NCBI GenBank assembly: GCA_009838635.1
Contig: VXRE01000006.1
Span: 1-36,443, forward strand
Length of the DNA stretch: 36,443 nucleotides
From: Acidimicrobiia bacterium
GTDB taxonomy: Bacteria > Actinomycetota > Acidimicrobiia > Spongiisociales > Spongiisociaceae
Direction: 5' to 3'
In this document: piece by piece, positions 15,345 to 23,754 of the stretch
Layout: each line of letters begins with the position of its first letter
Position numbering within the stretch: position 1 is the first letter of the stretch
The notes under the pieces: generated by a model
What the model was told of the DNA's origin: nothing
Database searches by the model: none
What the model saw: the letters and a program-made list of their open reading frames with translations, nothing else
Translations under genes and position numbers: made by a program

Positions 15345-15866
15345 TTATCCCTCTTCCTTCTTTTCGAGCAACTGCGAGAACATCGAGGCTGCGCTCCTCG
15401 TAAAGGAGCCCATCAGCGAGGCGGCTCTGGTCAGAGGCGCGTTGAAAGCCCCTGCGACCGTGGCGAGCAGCACATCCCGGCTGTCGAGGGTGGCGAGGCG
15501 CGCCACCTGATCGGCGCCGATGGCCCTGCCGTCGAGCATGCCGGCCTTGATGACCAGACCTTCGTGGTCCCGGCTGAAGGCGACCAGTGCCTTGGCGGCC
15601 GGGACCGGATCGTCCTCGACGAAGGCCACGGCGGTCGGCCCCGTAAGCCACTCGTCCATGTCAACGTGGCCGAGATCGTGGAGAGCTCGCTTGGTGAGCG
15701 TCATCTTCAGGACCCGGTATCTCGCCCCGGCTTCCCTGAGGCTCCGGCGCAGTTCCTGCTGGGCCGCCACCGGCAGGCTGCGGCACTCGGTCAGGAACGA
15801 TGAGGACGAGGCCGAGAAGTAACCCTTGATGTCTTCAACAGCCCGGACCTTGTCGGGTCGTGGCAT
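15345..15866 (-). CDS. rplJ: 50S ribosomal protein L10
   Basis: MPRPDKVRAVEDIKGYFSASSSSFLTECRSLPVAAQQELRRSLREAGARYRVLKMTLTKRAL; GGAGG upstream. Confidence 0.95.
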   Translation of the reverse strand: MPRPDKVRAVEDIKGYFSASSSSFLTECRSLPVAAQQELRRSLREAGARYRVLKMTLTKRALHDLGHVDMDEWLTGPTAVAFVEDDPVPAAKALVAFSRDHEGLVIKAGMLDGRAIGADQVARLATLDSRDVLLATVAGAFNAPLTRAASLMGSFTRSAASMFSQLLEKKEEG

Positions 15867-15869
15867 GAG

Positions 15870-16060
15870 TTCCTCCGCTGGATTGCGGGTCGCGGGCCGT
15901 CCCGCGACTTTGCTGGCGGTAGGCCGCACGCGCCGGAACGGCGCACAGGGACAGCAGGGAGGGGATCGGGACCGATGCCTCGATCCGACCTCGGCAGGCG
16001 AATCCTCCGGGATTGCTTTACACCCGTAACGGGTACCGGCTGTCTACGGCCAAACATTCC
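15870..16060 (-). promoter_or_regulatory. Candidate ribosomal protein L10 leader region upstream of rplJ
   Basis: Position upstream of rplJ-rplL plus perfect 8-bp hairpin GTCGCGGG(15889-15896)-ccgt-CCCGCGAC(15901-15908) next to the rplJ RBS; boundaries approximate. Confidence 0.4.
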
Positions 16061-16123
16061 CGGTCCGGAACCGGGAAACCGCGGGCAGTGTAGCGACCGC
16101 GCCCACCCTGCGCCAGGCAGGTC

Positions 16124-16184
16124 TAGTTTCTAGTCTCTAGTTTCTAGTTGCTAGTTTCTAATATTGACTAAGAACTAGTAACTA
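16124..16184. repeat. Palindromic heptad TAG array between rplA and rplJ
   Basis: Plus TAG at 16124, 16131, 16138, 16145, 16152 then TAA at 16159; minus TAG (CTA) at 16168, 16175, 16182; all 7-nt spaced. Confidence 0.9.
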
Positions 16185-16375
16185 GCTCTGATTACACCGG
16201 TATCCGGGATTAGGTCACTCCAACCACATCATTTACGAAGTAGCTCGCTCACCCGGCGAGTGATTGCACACCCTGGCCGGAAGATGGGGCCGTCAGATGC
16301 CTATAAACCCGGGTCAGGAGTATGAAGCGCCCATTCTCAGCACCCGCACAAATCTCCATCCATGAATTATTAAGG

Positions 16376-16392
16376 CTAACAACTAGCAACTA
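16376..16392 (-). repeat. Heptad TAG array at 3' end of rplA
   Basis: CTA at 16390 (rplA stop), 16383, 16376. Confidence 0.8.
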
Positions 16393-17106
16393 GGAAGCAA
16401 CGCTGGACAGGCGGTCCACCTTCGTCACGTCCACCCTGATTCCGGGACCCATGGTCGAGGCTATCGACAACCCCTTGAGATAAGTGCCCTTCGAAGCGGC
16501 CGGCTTCACGCGCAGCACCTCGGACACCAGGGAGATCAGGTTCTCGTGGAGGCGTGTCTCGTCGAAAGAAGCCTTGCCGATGGGAGCAGCCACGTTCCCG
16601 TAGCGATCGTTGCGGTACTCGATCTTGCCGGCCTTGAACTCCCCGACCGTCCTGGCCAGGTCTCGGGTGATGGTCCCGGCCTTCGGGTTGGGCATGAGAC
16701 CCCGCGGTCCCAAGATCCTTCCGAGGCGACCCACCTTCGGCATCATGTCCGGTGAGGCGATCGCGACGTCGAAACCGACATCCCCGCCCGAAGCGATCGA
16801 CGCGATCAGTTCGTCGCCACCGACCACCTCGGCTCCCGCCTCCTCGGCCTCGGTTGCCAGGTCACCGACCGCGAACACGCAGATACGGATCGCCTTGCCG
16901 GTTCCATGGGGGAGGACCACGGTGCCCCGGACCAACTGGTCGGCCCGGCGCGGGTCGATCCCCAGCTTCATCACCGTCTCGATGGTCTCGTCGAATTTGG
17001 CGGCGGCGGAAGCCTTCACCATGCGCACCGCCTCGAGCGGCTCGTAATGGTGGTACTTGTCGAATGCGGCGGCGAGCCGGTCGTAGCGCTTGCCCCTGCG
17101 AGCCAT
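16390..17106 (-). CDS. rplA: 50S ribosomal protein L1
   Basis: MARRGKRYDRLAAAFDKYHHYEPLEAVRMVK, GRLGRILGPRGLMPNPKAGT; AAGGAGA RBS. Confidence 0.97.
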   Translation of the reverse strand: MARRGKRYDRLAAAFDKYHHYEPLEAVRMVKASAAAKFDETIETVMKLGIDPRRADQLVRGTVVLPHGTGKAIRICVFAVGDLATEAEEAGAEVVGGDELIASIASGGDVGFDVAIASPDMMPKVGRLGRILGPRGLMPNPKAGTITRDLARTVGEFKAGKIEYRNDRYGNVAAPIGKASFDETRLHENLISLVSEVLRVKPAASKGTYLKGLSIASTMGPGIRVDVTKVDRLSSVAS

Positions 17107-17131
17107 AGGGTTTCTCCTTGTGGTCATAGCG

Positions 17132-17150
17132 AGCCACCCTCGCGGTGGCT
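17132..17150 (-). promoter_or_regulatory. Hairpin upstream of the rplA RBS
   Basis: AGCCACC(17132-17138)-ctcgc-GGTGGCT(17144-17150), perfect 7-bp stem. Confidence 0.35.
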
Positions 17151-17205
17151 CTCCCATCGGTATTCGGTTGTCCCAACCCCCCGCTCCTTGGGGCGAAGGG
17201 CCTGG

Positions 17206-17634
17206 TCAGTCGGCGACGATGATCCCCATCGACCGGGCGGTGCCGGCCACGATCTTCATGGCCGCCTCGATGTCGTTGGTGTTCAGGTCAGGAAGCTTGG
17301 TCTCGGCGATCCGCCTGATCTGATCGCCGGACAGGGTGGCAACCTTCTCCCGGTGCGGCTCCGGCGACCCCTTCTCCACCCGAGCCGCCTGCCGGAGCAA
17401 GACCGCCGTGGGAGGTGACTTGGTGACGAAGCTGAACGACCGATCCGTGTAGATGGTTATCTCGGCCGGAACGATGGTGCCCACCTGGGCCCGGGTGGCA
17501 TCGTTGTAGGACTTGACGAACTCCATGATGTTGATGCCGTACTGGCCCAGAGCCGGCCCGACGGGCGGCGCCGGGCTGGCCTCGCCGGCCGGGATCTGAA
17601 CCTTCAGGATGGCTGCAACCCTTTTTCTGCCCAT
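17206..17634 (-). CDS. rplK: 50S ribosomal protein L11
   Basis: [39 protein letters not shown]. Confidence 0.98.
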   Translation of the reverse strand: MGRKRVAAILKVQIPAGEASPAPPVGPALGQYGINIMEFVKSYNDATRAQVGTIVPAEITIYTDRSFSFVTKSPPTAVLLRQAARVEKGSPEPHREKVATLSGDQIRRIAETKLPDLNTNDIEAAMKIVAGTARSMGIIVAD

Positions 17635-17697
17635 AGTCGGTCTGTCCTTCGTGTCTCTCGTCTTGGCGGTCTGGTCTCGGTCCGGATGGTCGTGGCG

Positions 17698-18552
17698 CTA
17701 CTGCTTCTGGATGTCCTCGAAACCCAGTTCCATCGGCGTGTCCCGGCCGAAGATCTCGACCAGCACGGTGACCTTCTGCTGGTCGACGTTGATGTTCTCC
17801 ACCACGCCGTTGAAATCGGCGAAGGGCCCCTTGGACACGCGCACCGTCTCTCCGATCTCCCACGCCGGCCGGAACCTCGGGGCCTTCTTGGCCGCCTCTC
17901 TCTTGAGACCCAGGAAACGCTCCACCTCGCGGCGCGACAGCGGGGTGGGCTGGAATCCACCTCCCATCCCACTACCCACGAACGAGGTGACTCCGGGGGT
18001 GTTCCGCACCACGTTGAAGGTATGGGTGTCGTCGTACATCCTGATCAAGAGGTAGCCGGGGAACATGCGCCGCTCCACCTCCACCTTGCGGCCCCCTTTG
18101 ATCTCGACCACCTTCTCGGTGGGGATGACCACCTCGAAGATGCTCCCCTCGAGGTGCTGGGAGGTCTTGAGGGTGTCGAGATTGGCGCGTACCTTCTTCT
18201 CGTGACCCGAATAGGCATGGATCACGTACCAGGACCCCCGCTTGTCGTAGGGGCTGATCGGATCCTCCTCCACGAACTCGGGAACCAGCTCCTGGGTGAC
18301 GGCGGCCTTGGCTCCGTCCGCCGGAGTCTTCGCAACCGGTTCCTCCCGCTCGGGCTCGGCGCTGGTCTCCGTGGCTTCCACCTCCGGGCCGGAGGCTTCC
18401 TCGACGGGCTCCGGCTCGTTCTCGTCACGGGATCCGTCTGCCAGGAAGCCCGCACTCAGGAATGCCGCTCCCAAGGATCCGAGCGAGGAGTCCTCACGAT
18501 CCCCCTGCTCGGCGGGAGCTCCCTCCTGCTGCTCTGCCGTCCGTTCCGCCAT
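17698..18552 (-). CDS. nusG: Transcription termination/antitermination protein NusG with ~100-aa acidic N-terminal extension
   Basis: WYVIHAYSGHEKKVRANL, FPGYLLIRMYDD, VRNTPGVTSFVG, KOW VRVSKGPFADFNGVVENIN. Confidence 0.95.
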   Translation of the reverse strand: MAERTAEQQEGAPAEQGDREDSSLGSLGAAFLSAGFLADGSRDENEPEPVEEASGPEVEATETSAEPEREEPVAKTPADGAKAAVTQELVPEFVEEDPISPYDKRGSWYVIHAYSGHEKKVRANLDTLKTSQHLEGSIFEVVIPTEKVVEIKGGRKVEVERRMFPGYLLIRMYDDTHTFNVVRNTPGVTSFVGSGMGGGFQPTPLSRREVERFLGLKREAAKKAPRFRPAWEIGETVRVSKGPFADFNGVVENINVDQQKVTVLVEIFGRDTPMELGFEDIQKQ

Positions 18553-18554
18553 CT

Positions 18555-18869
18555 TCAACCTGTCAGCGCTCTGATCCCGGCCAGCACCGATCGGCTGAGG
18601 GCCAGGTCGACCAGGAATACGTAACCCGTCAGGACGCCGGTCGTGATGACGGTCACCGTTGTGAACGCGATCATCTGTCGGCGGTTGGGCCAGTTGACAC
18701 GGCTCAACTCCACCCGCACCTCGCGGAGGAACTGGACCAGCCGGCCCAAGCGGCCGGTCGCCGACCCGTCGCCGCCCGGCGCACCCGCGATCGGCGAGCG
18801 GCGGCGGTCACCCTGTTGTTTGTTGCGCCGCTCTTCCCGCTCGGCCATGCGACGCATCTCGCGGTTCAT
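18555..18869 (-). CDS. secE: Preprotein translocase subunit SecE
   Basis: RLVQFLREVRVELSRVNWPNRRQMIAFTTVTVITTGVLTGYVFLVDLALS; directly upstream of nusG. Confidence 0.9.
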   Translation of the reverse strand: MNREMRRMAEREERRNKQQGDRRRSPIAGAPGGDGSATGRLGRLVQFLREVRVELSRVNWPNRRQMIAFTTVTVITTGVLTGYVFLVDLALSRSVLAGIRALTG

Positions 18870-18927
18870 TTTTCTGCTGCCTTTTCTTGTGGGTACTGCG
18901 ACGGGAGCCGCAGTGAACGAGTCGAGC

Positions 18928-19002
18928 AGGGGCGGAGGGACTCGAACCCCCAACCTCCGGTTTTGGAGACCGGCGCTCTAACCAACTTCGAGCTACGCCC
19001 CT
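18928..19002 (-). tRNA. tRNA-Trp(CCA)
   Basis: Minus: AGGGGCGTAGCTCGAAGTTGGTTAGAGCGCCGGTCTCCAAAACCGGAGGTTGGGGGTTCGAGTCCCTCCGCCCCT; anticodon loop CTCCAAA. Confidence 0.93.
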
Positions 19003-19081
19003 CGGCTGCCGCAGGGAGTATACGAACAGGTCTGCCCTAGTTTAGACACCTTACGACCCCGTCCGGTCGTCGGCGGCTTAC

Positions 19082-19477
19082 CTACCGGATGCTTGGCGAT
19101 CTCATCCGGCGGGCCAGCACCACCACCCCTATGGCGGCGATCGATACCGCCGACGCCACCGCGGTGGCGGTTCTTCGACTGGTAGGTCGCTGCTCGGAGG
19201 GGTGGTCGCCGCCCACCTCGGCCGGGTACTCCAGGCCGGCCGTCATGTCAAAGGGCGCCGGTTCGACCTGGGTTCGCATGGCGCCCAGCTCGGCCAGCAT
19301 CCTCCGCTGGCGAGCGGTGGCGGCCTGGCAGGACAGGCAGCCGCGGCGATGTCGCTCCATCACCGGAGGTAGATCTATCCCGCCCGACTCGGCCCCGTGC
19401 AGGACCAGCCGGGTGAGGCCGCAGGTGGCGATCCGAGGAACGCGATCGAGTCCGGCTCGGTTCACCAGGCGGCTCAA
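19082..19477 (-). CDS. Putative zinc-binding anti-sigma factor with C-terminal TM segment
   Basis: HxxxCxxC (HRRGCLSC), hydrophobic segment TAVASAVSIAAIGVVVLARRMR; overlaps end of the ECF sigma gene. Confidence 0.6.
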   Translation of the reverse strand: MSRLVNRAGLDRVPRIATCGLTRLVLHGAESGGIDLPPVMERHRRGCLSCQAATARQRRMLAELGAMRTQVEPAPFDMTAGLEYPAEVGGDHPSEQRPTSRRTATAVASAVSIAAIGVVVLARRMRSPSIR

Positions 19478-20037
19478 CTCGACTCCTTCAACAGCTCCCG
19501 CAGCCGGAGATGAGCGCGGTGCAGTCGCACCTTGGAGGCGGTCACCGAGATCGACAGCGCTTCGGAGATCTCCTTGTGTGACCAGCCGTAGACGTCCTTC
19601 AGGATCACCACCGCGCGCTGGGATCGCGCCAGTTCTGCGAGCGCCGCCCCGAGCCGGGCGCGCAACTCGGTCCGCTCCCCCGCCACCTCGGGATTGCCGC
19701 GGTCGCTCGCCTGCGGTTGGACGATCATCGCGTCAAGCTGGTAGGTGCGCTGGCGAGCCGCCCGTCCCTTGAGCGTCCAGGCGACGTTGGCCGTGATCCG
19801 GTACAGCCAGGTGGAGAAGCTCGAGTCCCCCCGGAAACGCCCGATGGCCCGCCACGCCCGGATCAACGCCTCCTGGGTGACATCGGCTGCCAGGGTTCGA
19901 TCACCCACCAACCGGACCGCCAGCGTGTAGACCTCGTGTTGATGGAGCCGTGCCAACTCTCCGAAGGCCTCCCGATCACCGTTTCGCGACCGATCCACCA
20001 GCTCGTTTACGTCGGGACCCAACCGATGGTCCTGCAC
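19474..20037 (-). CDS. ECF-type RNA polymerase sigma factor (GTG start)
   Basis: VDRSRNGDREAFGELARLHQHEVYTLAVRLVGDRTLAADVTQEALIRAWRAIGRFRGDSSFSTWLYRITAN (sigma2), ILKDVYGWSHKEISEALSISVTASKVRLHRA (sigma4). Confidence 0.9.
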   Translation of the reverse strand: MQDHRLGPDVNELVDRSRNGDREAFGELARLHQHEVYTLAVRLVGDRTLAADVTQEALIRAWRAIGRFRGDSSFSTWLYRITANVAWTLKGRAARQRTYQLDAMIVQPQASDRGNPEVAGERTELRARLGAALAELARSQRAVVILKDVYGWSHKEISEALSISVTASKVRLHRAHLRLRELLKESS

Positions 20038-20041
20038 GCTC

Positions 20042-20926
20042 CTACCCGCTTCCGTCGTCCTTCGGTATCTCGATGCTAGCCGAGACGTGATCCCCCGCCT
20101 CGGACGAAACTGTCGAGTTGAGGACGGTCCGCCGCTCATCCCGATCCTTCACCATGGTGGTGACACGGGCAGCCTGGTCGGGATACAGGGGCCGCCGGAA
20201 CCGGAAGCGGGCCCTGGCGAGCGGACGGGGCCGGGGCGACGATGCAGCGGCCGGCTGGGTAGCCCATGCGGCCATCAACAGGCCGTGGCAGATGACACCG
20301 CCCACCCCCGACTCGACCCCGCGGACGTGGTCCCAGTGGACCGGGTTGAAGTCCTCGCTGGCGGCGGCGTACCGCACCAAGTCGACCCGGGAGGCCGACT
20401 TGGCCAGCGGCGTGAGGGATTCGCCTACCTCGGGCAAGGACTCGGCGCGGGGAACGGAGTTGGCCCGGCGCGCCTCTGCCGCCGGCTCGGAACGCTCGGT
20501 GGCCGTTCCCCCGGGTGGACTCTCCGGGGACATGAGGAACAGCGAGCGGGACGACAGCACCGTCCGGTCGGCGGAATCTACGACCTCGGCGCCGAAGGTT
20601 ACGAAGGCGGTGCCGGCCCGCTCCCGGAGCCGGTCGATCCGAGCCGAGATGGCGAGGTCGGCGCCGATCCGCCAGGGCTGGCGCCAGGTGAACGTCTGCT
20701 CACCGTGGATGAGCAAGCGGGCATGCGAAGCAACGTCCGGATCGCCCAGGAAGGACGTGGCCACCTTGAAGAGAACCGCCCCCGCGAACGAGGGCGGAGC
20801 GTGGGAGTGCCAGCGCTCGGGATCGTCGCCGGACGCCGCCACGTATGCGGCCGCCTGGGCCCGACTGACTCGGAACCGCGACGGGCCGTACGTGCGACCG
20901 GTCAAGCCCTCCAGGCCCGTCACCAT
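20042..20926 (-). CDS. Fused HadA-like + HadB-like (MaoC) hydroxyacyl dehydratase
   Basis: C-terminal hotdog SRVDLVRYAAASEDFNPVHWDHVRG...GVICHGLLMAAWAT; N-terminal FAS1-type dehydratase-like half; between rpmG and trpT-secE-nusG. Confidence 0.75.
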   Translation of the reverse strand: MVTGLEGLTGRTYGPSRFRVSRAQAAAYVAASGDDPERWHSHAPPSFAGAVLFKVATSFLGDPDVASHARLLIHGEQTFTWRQPWRIGADLAISARIDRLRERAGTAFVTFGAEVVDSADRTVLSSRSLFLMSPESPPGGTATERSEPAAEARRANSVPRAESLPEVGESLTPLAKSASRVDLVRYAAASEDFNPVHWDHVRGVESGVGGVICHGLLMAAWATQPAAASSPRPRPLARARFRFRRPLYPDQAARVTTMVKDRDERRTVLNSTVSSEAGDHVSASIEIPKDDGSG

Positions 20927-20936
20927 CCCGACCTGC

Positions 20937-21004
20937 TAGTGGTCTGTCTGCGAAACAACCAGGCGTGTTCTGGCGGCCACAGACCGGCCACTACCGCGTT
21001 TCGC
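20937..21004 (-). promoter_or_regulatory. Two interleaved inverted repeats (pseudoknot-capable) at rpmG 3' end
   Basis: TAGTGGTCTGT(20937-20947)/ACAGACCGGCCACTA(20979-20993, 2-nt bulge) interleaved with GCGAAAC(20950-20956)/GTTTCGC(20998-21004). Confidence 0.4.
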
Positions 21005-21173
21005 GATGCAGCGTGTGGCGCCGGAGAAAGCGGTTGTACTTCCTGAGCTCGAGCCGGCCGGTGGTATTGGTCCGGTTCTTGGTGGTGATGTAGCGCGACG
21101 GGGGCTTTCCCTCGGCCCTCGCCTCGGTGCACTCGAGGGTGATCTTGATACGGCTTCCCTTTTTCTTGGCCAT
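20991..21173 (-). CDS. rpmG: 50S ribosomal protein L33
   Basis: [60 protein letters not shown]. Confidence 0.95.
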   Translation of the reverse strand: MAKKKGSRIKITLECTEARAEGKPPSRYITTKNRTNTTGRLELRKYNRFLRRHTLHRETR

Positions 21174-21214
21174 GGGGCCCTCCCGCTGTCCGATTCTCCG
21201 ACCCGGCGTTCCGG

Positions 21215-22402
21215 TTATTCGATGATTTTGGTGACGGTGCCTGCTCCGACGGTGCGTCCGCCTTCTCTGATGGCGAAGCGGAGTCCTTCGTCCATCGCGA
21301 TCGCCGATCCCAATTGGACGGTCATGGTGGTGTTATCTCCGGGCATGACCATCTCCACCCCCTGGGGCAACGTCACGGTTCCGGTGACGTCGGTGGTACG
21401 GAAATAGAACTGGGGCTGGTAACCGGAGAAGAACGGGTTATGCCGCCCTCCCTCGTCCTTAGTCAGCACATACACCTGGGCTTCGAACCCGGTGTGGGGG
21501 GTGATCGACCCCGGCTCCGCCAACACCTGGCCCCGCTCCACCTCGGTCTTGCCAACCCCACGGAGTAGGACACCGACGTTGTCGCCGGCCATGCCCTCAT
21601 CCAACAGCTTGCGGAACATCTCCACGCCGGTAGCCACCGTCCGCCGCGTCTCCCGGATACCTACCACCTCGACAGGGTCACCAACTTTGACGATGCCGGC
21701 CTCGACCTTGCCCGTCACTACGGTGCCTCTGCCGGTGATGGAGAACACATCCTCTATAGGCATCAAAAACGGGCGATCCACCGGACGGTCAGGAACCGGC
21801 ACATAATCGTCTACCGCCCCCACCAACTCCAACACACCCGAAGCCGCCTCCTCGTCTCCTTCTAGGGCCGCCAACGCAGACACCTGGACCACCGGCACGT
21901 CATCGCCGGGGAACCCGTAATCGTCCAACAACTCCCGAACCTCCAACTCCACCAACTCCAACAACTCCGGATCATCCACCAAATCGACCTTGTTCAAAGC
22001 CACCACCACACAAGGAACCCCCACCTGGCGAGCCAACAGAACATGCTCCCGCGTCTGGGGCATAGGACCATCCGCCGCAGACACCACCAAAACAGCCCCA
22101 TCCACCTGCGCCGCGCCGGTGATCATGTTCTTTATGTAATCAGCATGACCCGGCATGTCCACATGCGCGTAATGCCGCGCCTCCGACTCATACTCCACAT
22201 GAGCAATAGCAATAGTAATACCACGCTCACGCTCCTCAGGCGCCTTATCAATATCATCAAACACCGTAAACACATTACCCTCAACCCGCTCAGCCAACAC
22301 CCGAGTAATCGCCGCAGTCAAAGTCGTCTTCCCATGATCAATATGACCCATAGTCCCAACATTCACATGCGGCTTATCCCGCACAAAACGCTCCTTACCC
22401 AT
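21215..22402 (-). CDS. tuf: Elongation factor Tu
   Basis: [86 protein letters not shown]. Confidence 0.98.
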   Translation of the reverse strand: MGKERFVRDKPHVNVGTMGHIDHGKTTLTAAITRVLAERVEGNVFTVFDDIDKAPEERERGITIAIAHVEYESEARHYAHVDMPGHADYIKNMITGAAQVDGAVLVVSAADGPMPQTREHVLLARQVGVPCVVVALNKVDLVDDPELLELVELEVRELLDDYGFPGDDVPVVQVSALAALEGDEEAASGVLELVGAVDDYVPVPDRPVDRPFLMPIEDVFSITGRGTVVTGKVEAGIVKVGDPVEVVGIRETRRTVATGVEMFRKLLDEGMAGDNVGVLLRGVGKTEVERGQVLAEPGSITPHTGFEAQVYVLTKDEGGRHNPFFSGYQPQFYFRTTDVTGTVTLPQGVEMVMPGDNTTMTVQLGSAIAMDEGLRFAIREGGRTVGAGTVTKIIE

Positions 22403-22484
22403 GACGATTCTCTCCTCGTGTAGCAAGTAGTTGACACATACGTTCGGCGGGCCGGCCATCCCGCGTAGGACAACCGACCGCTCG

Positions 22485-22558
22485 TAGCGGCGGGCAGACT
22501 TGAACTGCCGACCTCTCGATTATGAGTCGAGCGCTCTTACCGACTGAGCTACGCCGCC
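22485..22558 (-). tRNA. tRNA with CAT anticodon (Met, or Ile2)
   Basis: Minus: GGCGGCGTAGCTCAGTCGGTAAGAGCGCTCGACTCATAATCGAGAGGTCGGCAGTTCAAGTCTGCCCGCCGCTA; loop CTCATAA. Confidence 0.9.
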
Positions 22559-22596
22559 TGGCCCTTGGGCAGGACAGGCTGTTCACCTGCCTGCCG

Positions 22597-22670
22597 AGCC
22601 CCCTTCCGGATTCGAACCGGAGACCTCCTCCTTACCATGGAGGCGCTCTGGCCTACTGAGCTAAGGGGGC
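22597..22670 (-). tRNA. tRNA-Thr(GGT)
   Basis: Minus: GCCCCCTTAGCTCAGTAGGCCAGAGCGCCTCCATGGTAAGGAGGAGGTCTCCGGTTCGAATCCGGAAGGGGGCT; loop ATGGTAA. Confidence 0.93.
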
Positions 22671-22703
22671 CTGTCAGGGCGGACGATCAACCGTCCGCGC
22701 CGG

Positions 22704-22785
22704 TGCCGGGAGAAGGATTCGAACCTCCGAAGGCATCGCCGGCAGATTTACAGTCTGCTCCCTTTGGCCGCTCGGGCATCCCGGC
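22704..22785 (-). tRNA. tRNA-Tyr(GTA)
   Basis: Minus: GCCGGGATGCCCGAGCGGCCAAAGGGAGCAGACTGTAAATCTGCCGGCGATGCCTTCGGAGGTTCGAATCCTTCTCCCGGCA; class II variable arm. Confidence 0.93.
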
Positions 22786-22870
22786 ACGGGTGGCAGACGC
22801 CACCGGTTTCTGGCGCAAGAATGCTAGTCGCTCCGATCCGCCGCGGAAACAAGCACGCGGCGCCCGCCGA

Positions 22871-23731
22871 TCAGATCCGGTAGTACATGTTCTCGAGCCG
22901 GCGAACCCTCTCCTCGATGGGCGGATGGGTGGAGAACAGCCGGCCGGCTCCGGCCGGACGCCGCCCGCCGAACGCCTATAGCGGGTCGGCGATGCACAAC
23001 TGGCTCACCGCCGGGTTCACGTCCATCGGTATCCTTCCCGATGCGCTCCCGATCTTCTGCAAGGCCCGGGCCAGGCTGAGCGGCTGGCCGGTCATCTCGG
23101 CGCCCGAGCGATCGGCCTGGTACTCGCGAGCCCGCGAGATCGCCATCCGGATCACCATGCCGGCCAGCGGCGCCAGGATCATTGCGGCCAGGGCCACCAC
23201 CAAGCCGATCGCGTTGTTGTTGCGACGGCCTCCGCCCCCGAACCAGAAGGCCATCCGGGCGAAGATGGACAGGGCGGCGGCGAGCATCGCGGCGATCGAG
23301 GAGATCAGAATGTCACGGTTGCGGACATGGGAGAGCTCGTGCGCGATGACACCCTCTAGTTCGTCATCCCGCATGATCTCGAGGATGCCCGTGGTGACGG
23401 CGACGGCGGCGTTCTTGGGATTGCGACCGGTGGCGAAGGCGTTGGGCTGGGCGGAATCGATCAGGTGGATGGAGGGCACGGGCATGTTCGACGAGGCGGC
23501 CAGGCGGCGCACCATGCCGTAGACCTTGGGCAGCTCCTGCTCGGTCACGGGTCGGGCCCGGCTCATGGCGAGGGCCATCTTGGCGGAGAAGAAGTAGGCG
23601 CCGAGGTTGAGCAGGGCTGCGAACCCCAAACCGATGTATATGCCCTGGGAGCCGCCGAACAGCGCCCATCCGAGCATCCAGACGAGCGCGCTCATCAGGC
23701 TCAACAGCGCGACCGTCTTCAGGTTGTTCAT
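22871..23731 (-). CDS. htpX: HtpX-family membrane metalloprotease; in-frame TAG at 22976-22978 interrupts the C-terminus
   Basis: MNNLKTVALLSLMSALVWMLGWALFGG..., GVIAHELSHVRNRD (HEXXH), AREYQADRSGAEMTG; after TAG the same frame reads AFGGRRPAGAGRLFSTHPPIEERVRRLENMYYRI* to TGA at 22871-22873. Confidence 0.85.
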
Positions 23732-23754
23732 GGTGATCGGATCATAATGGTGCC

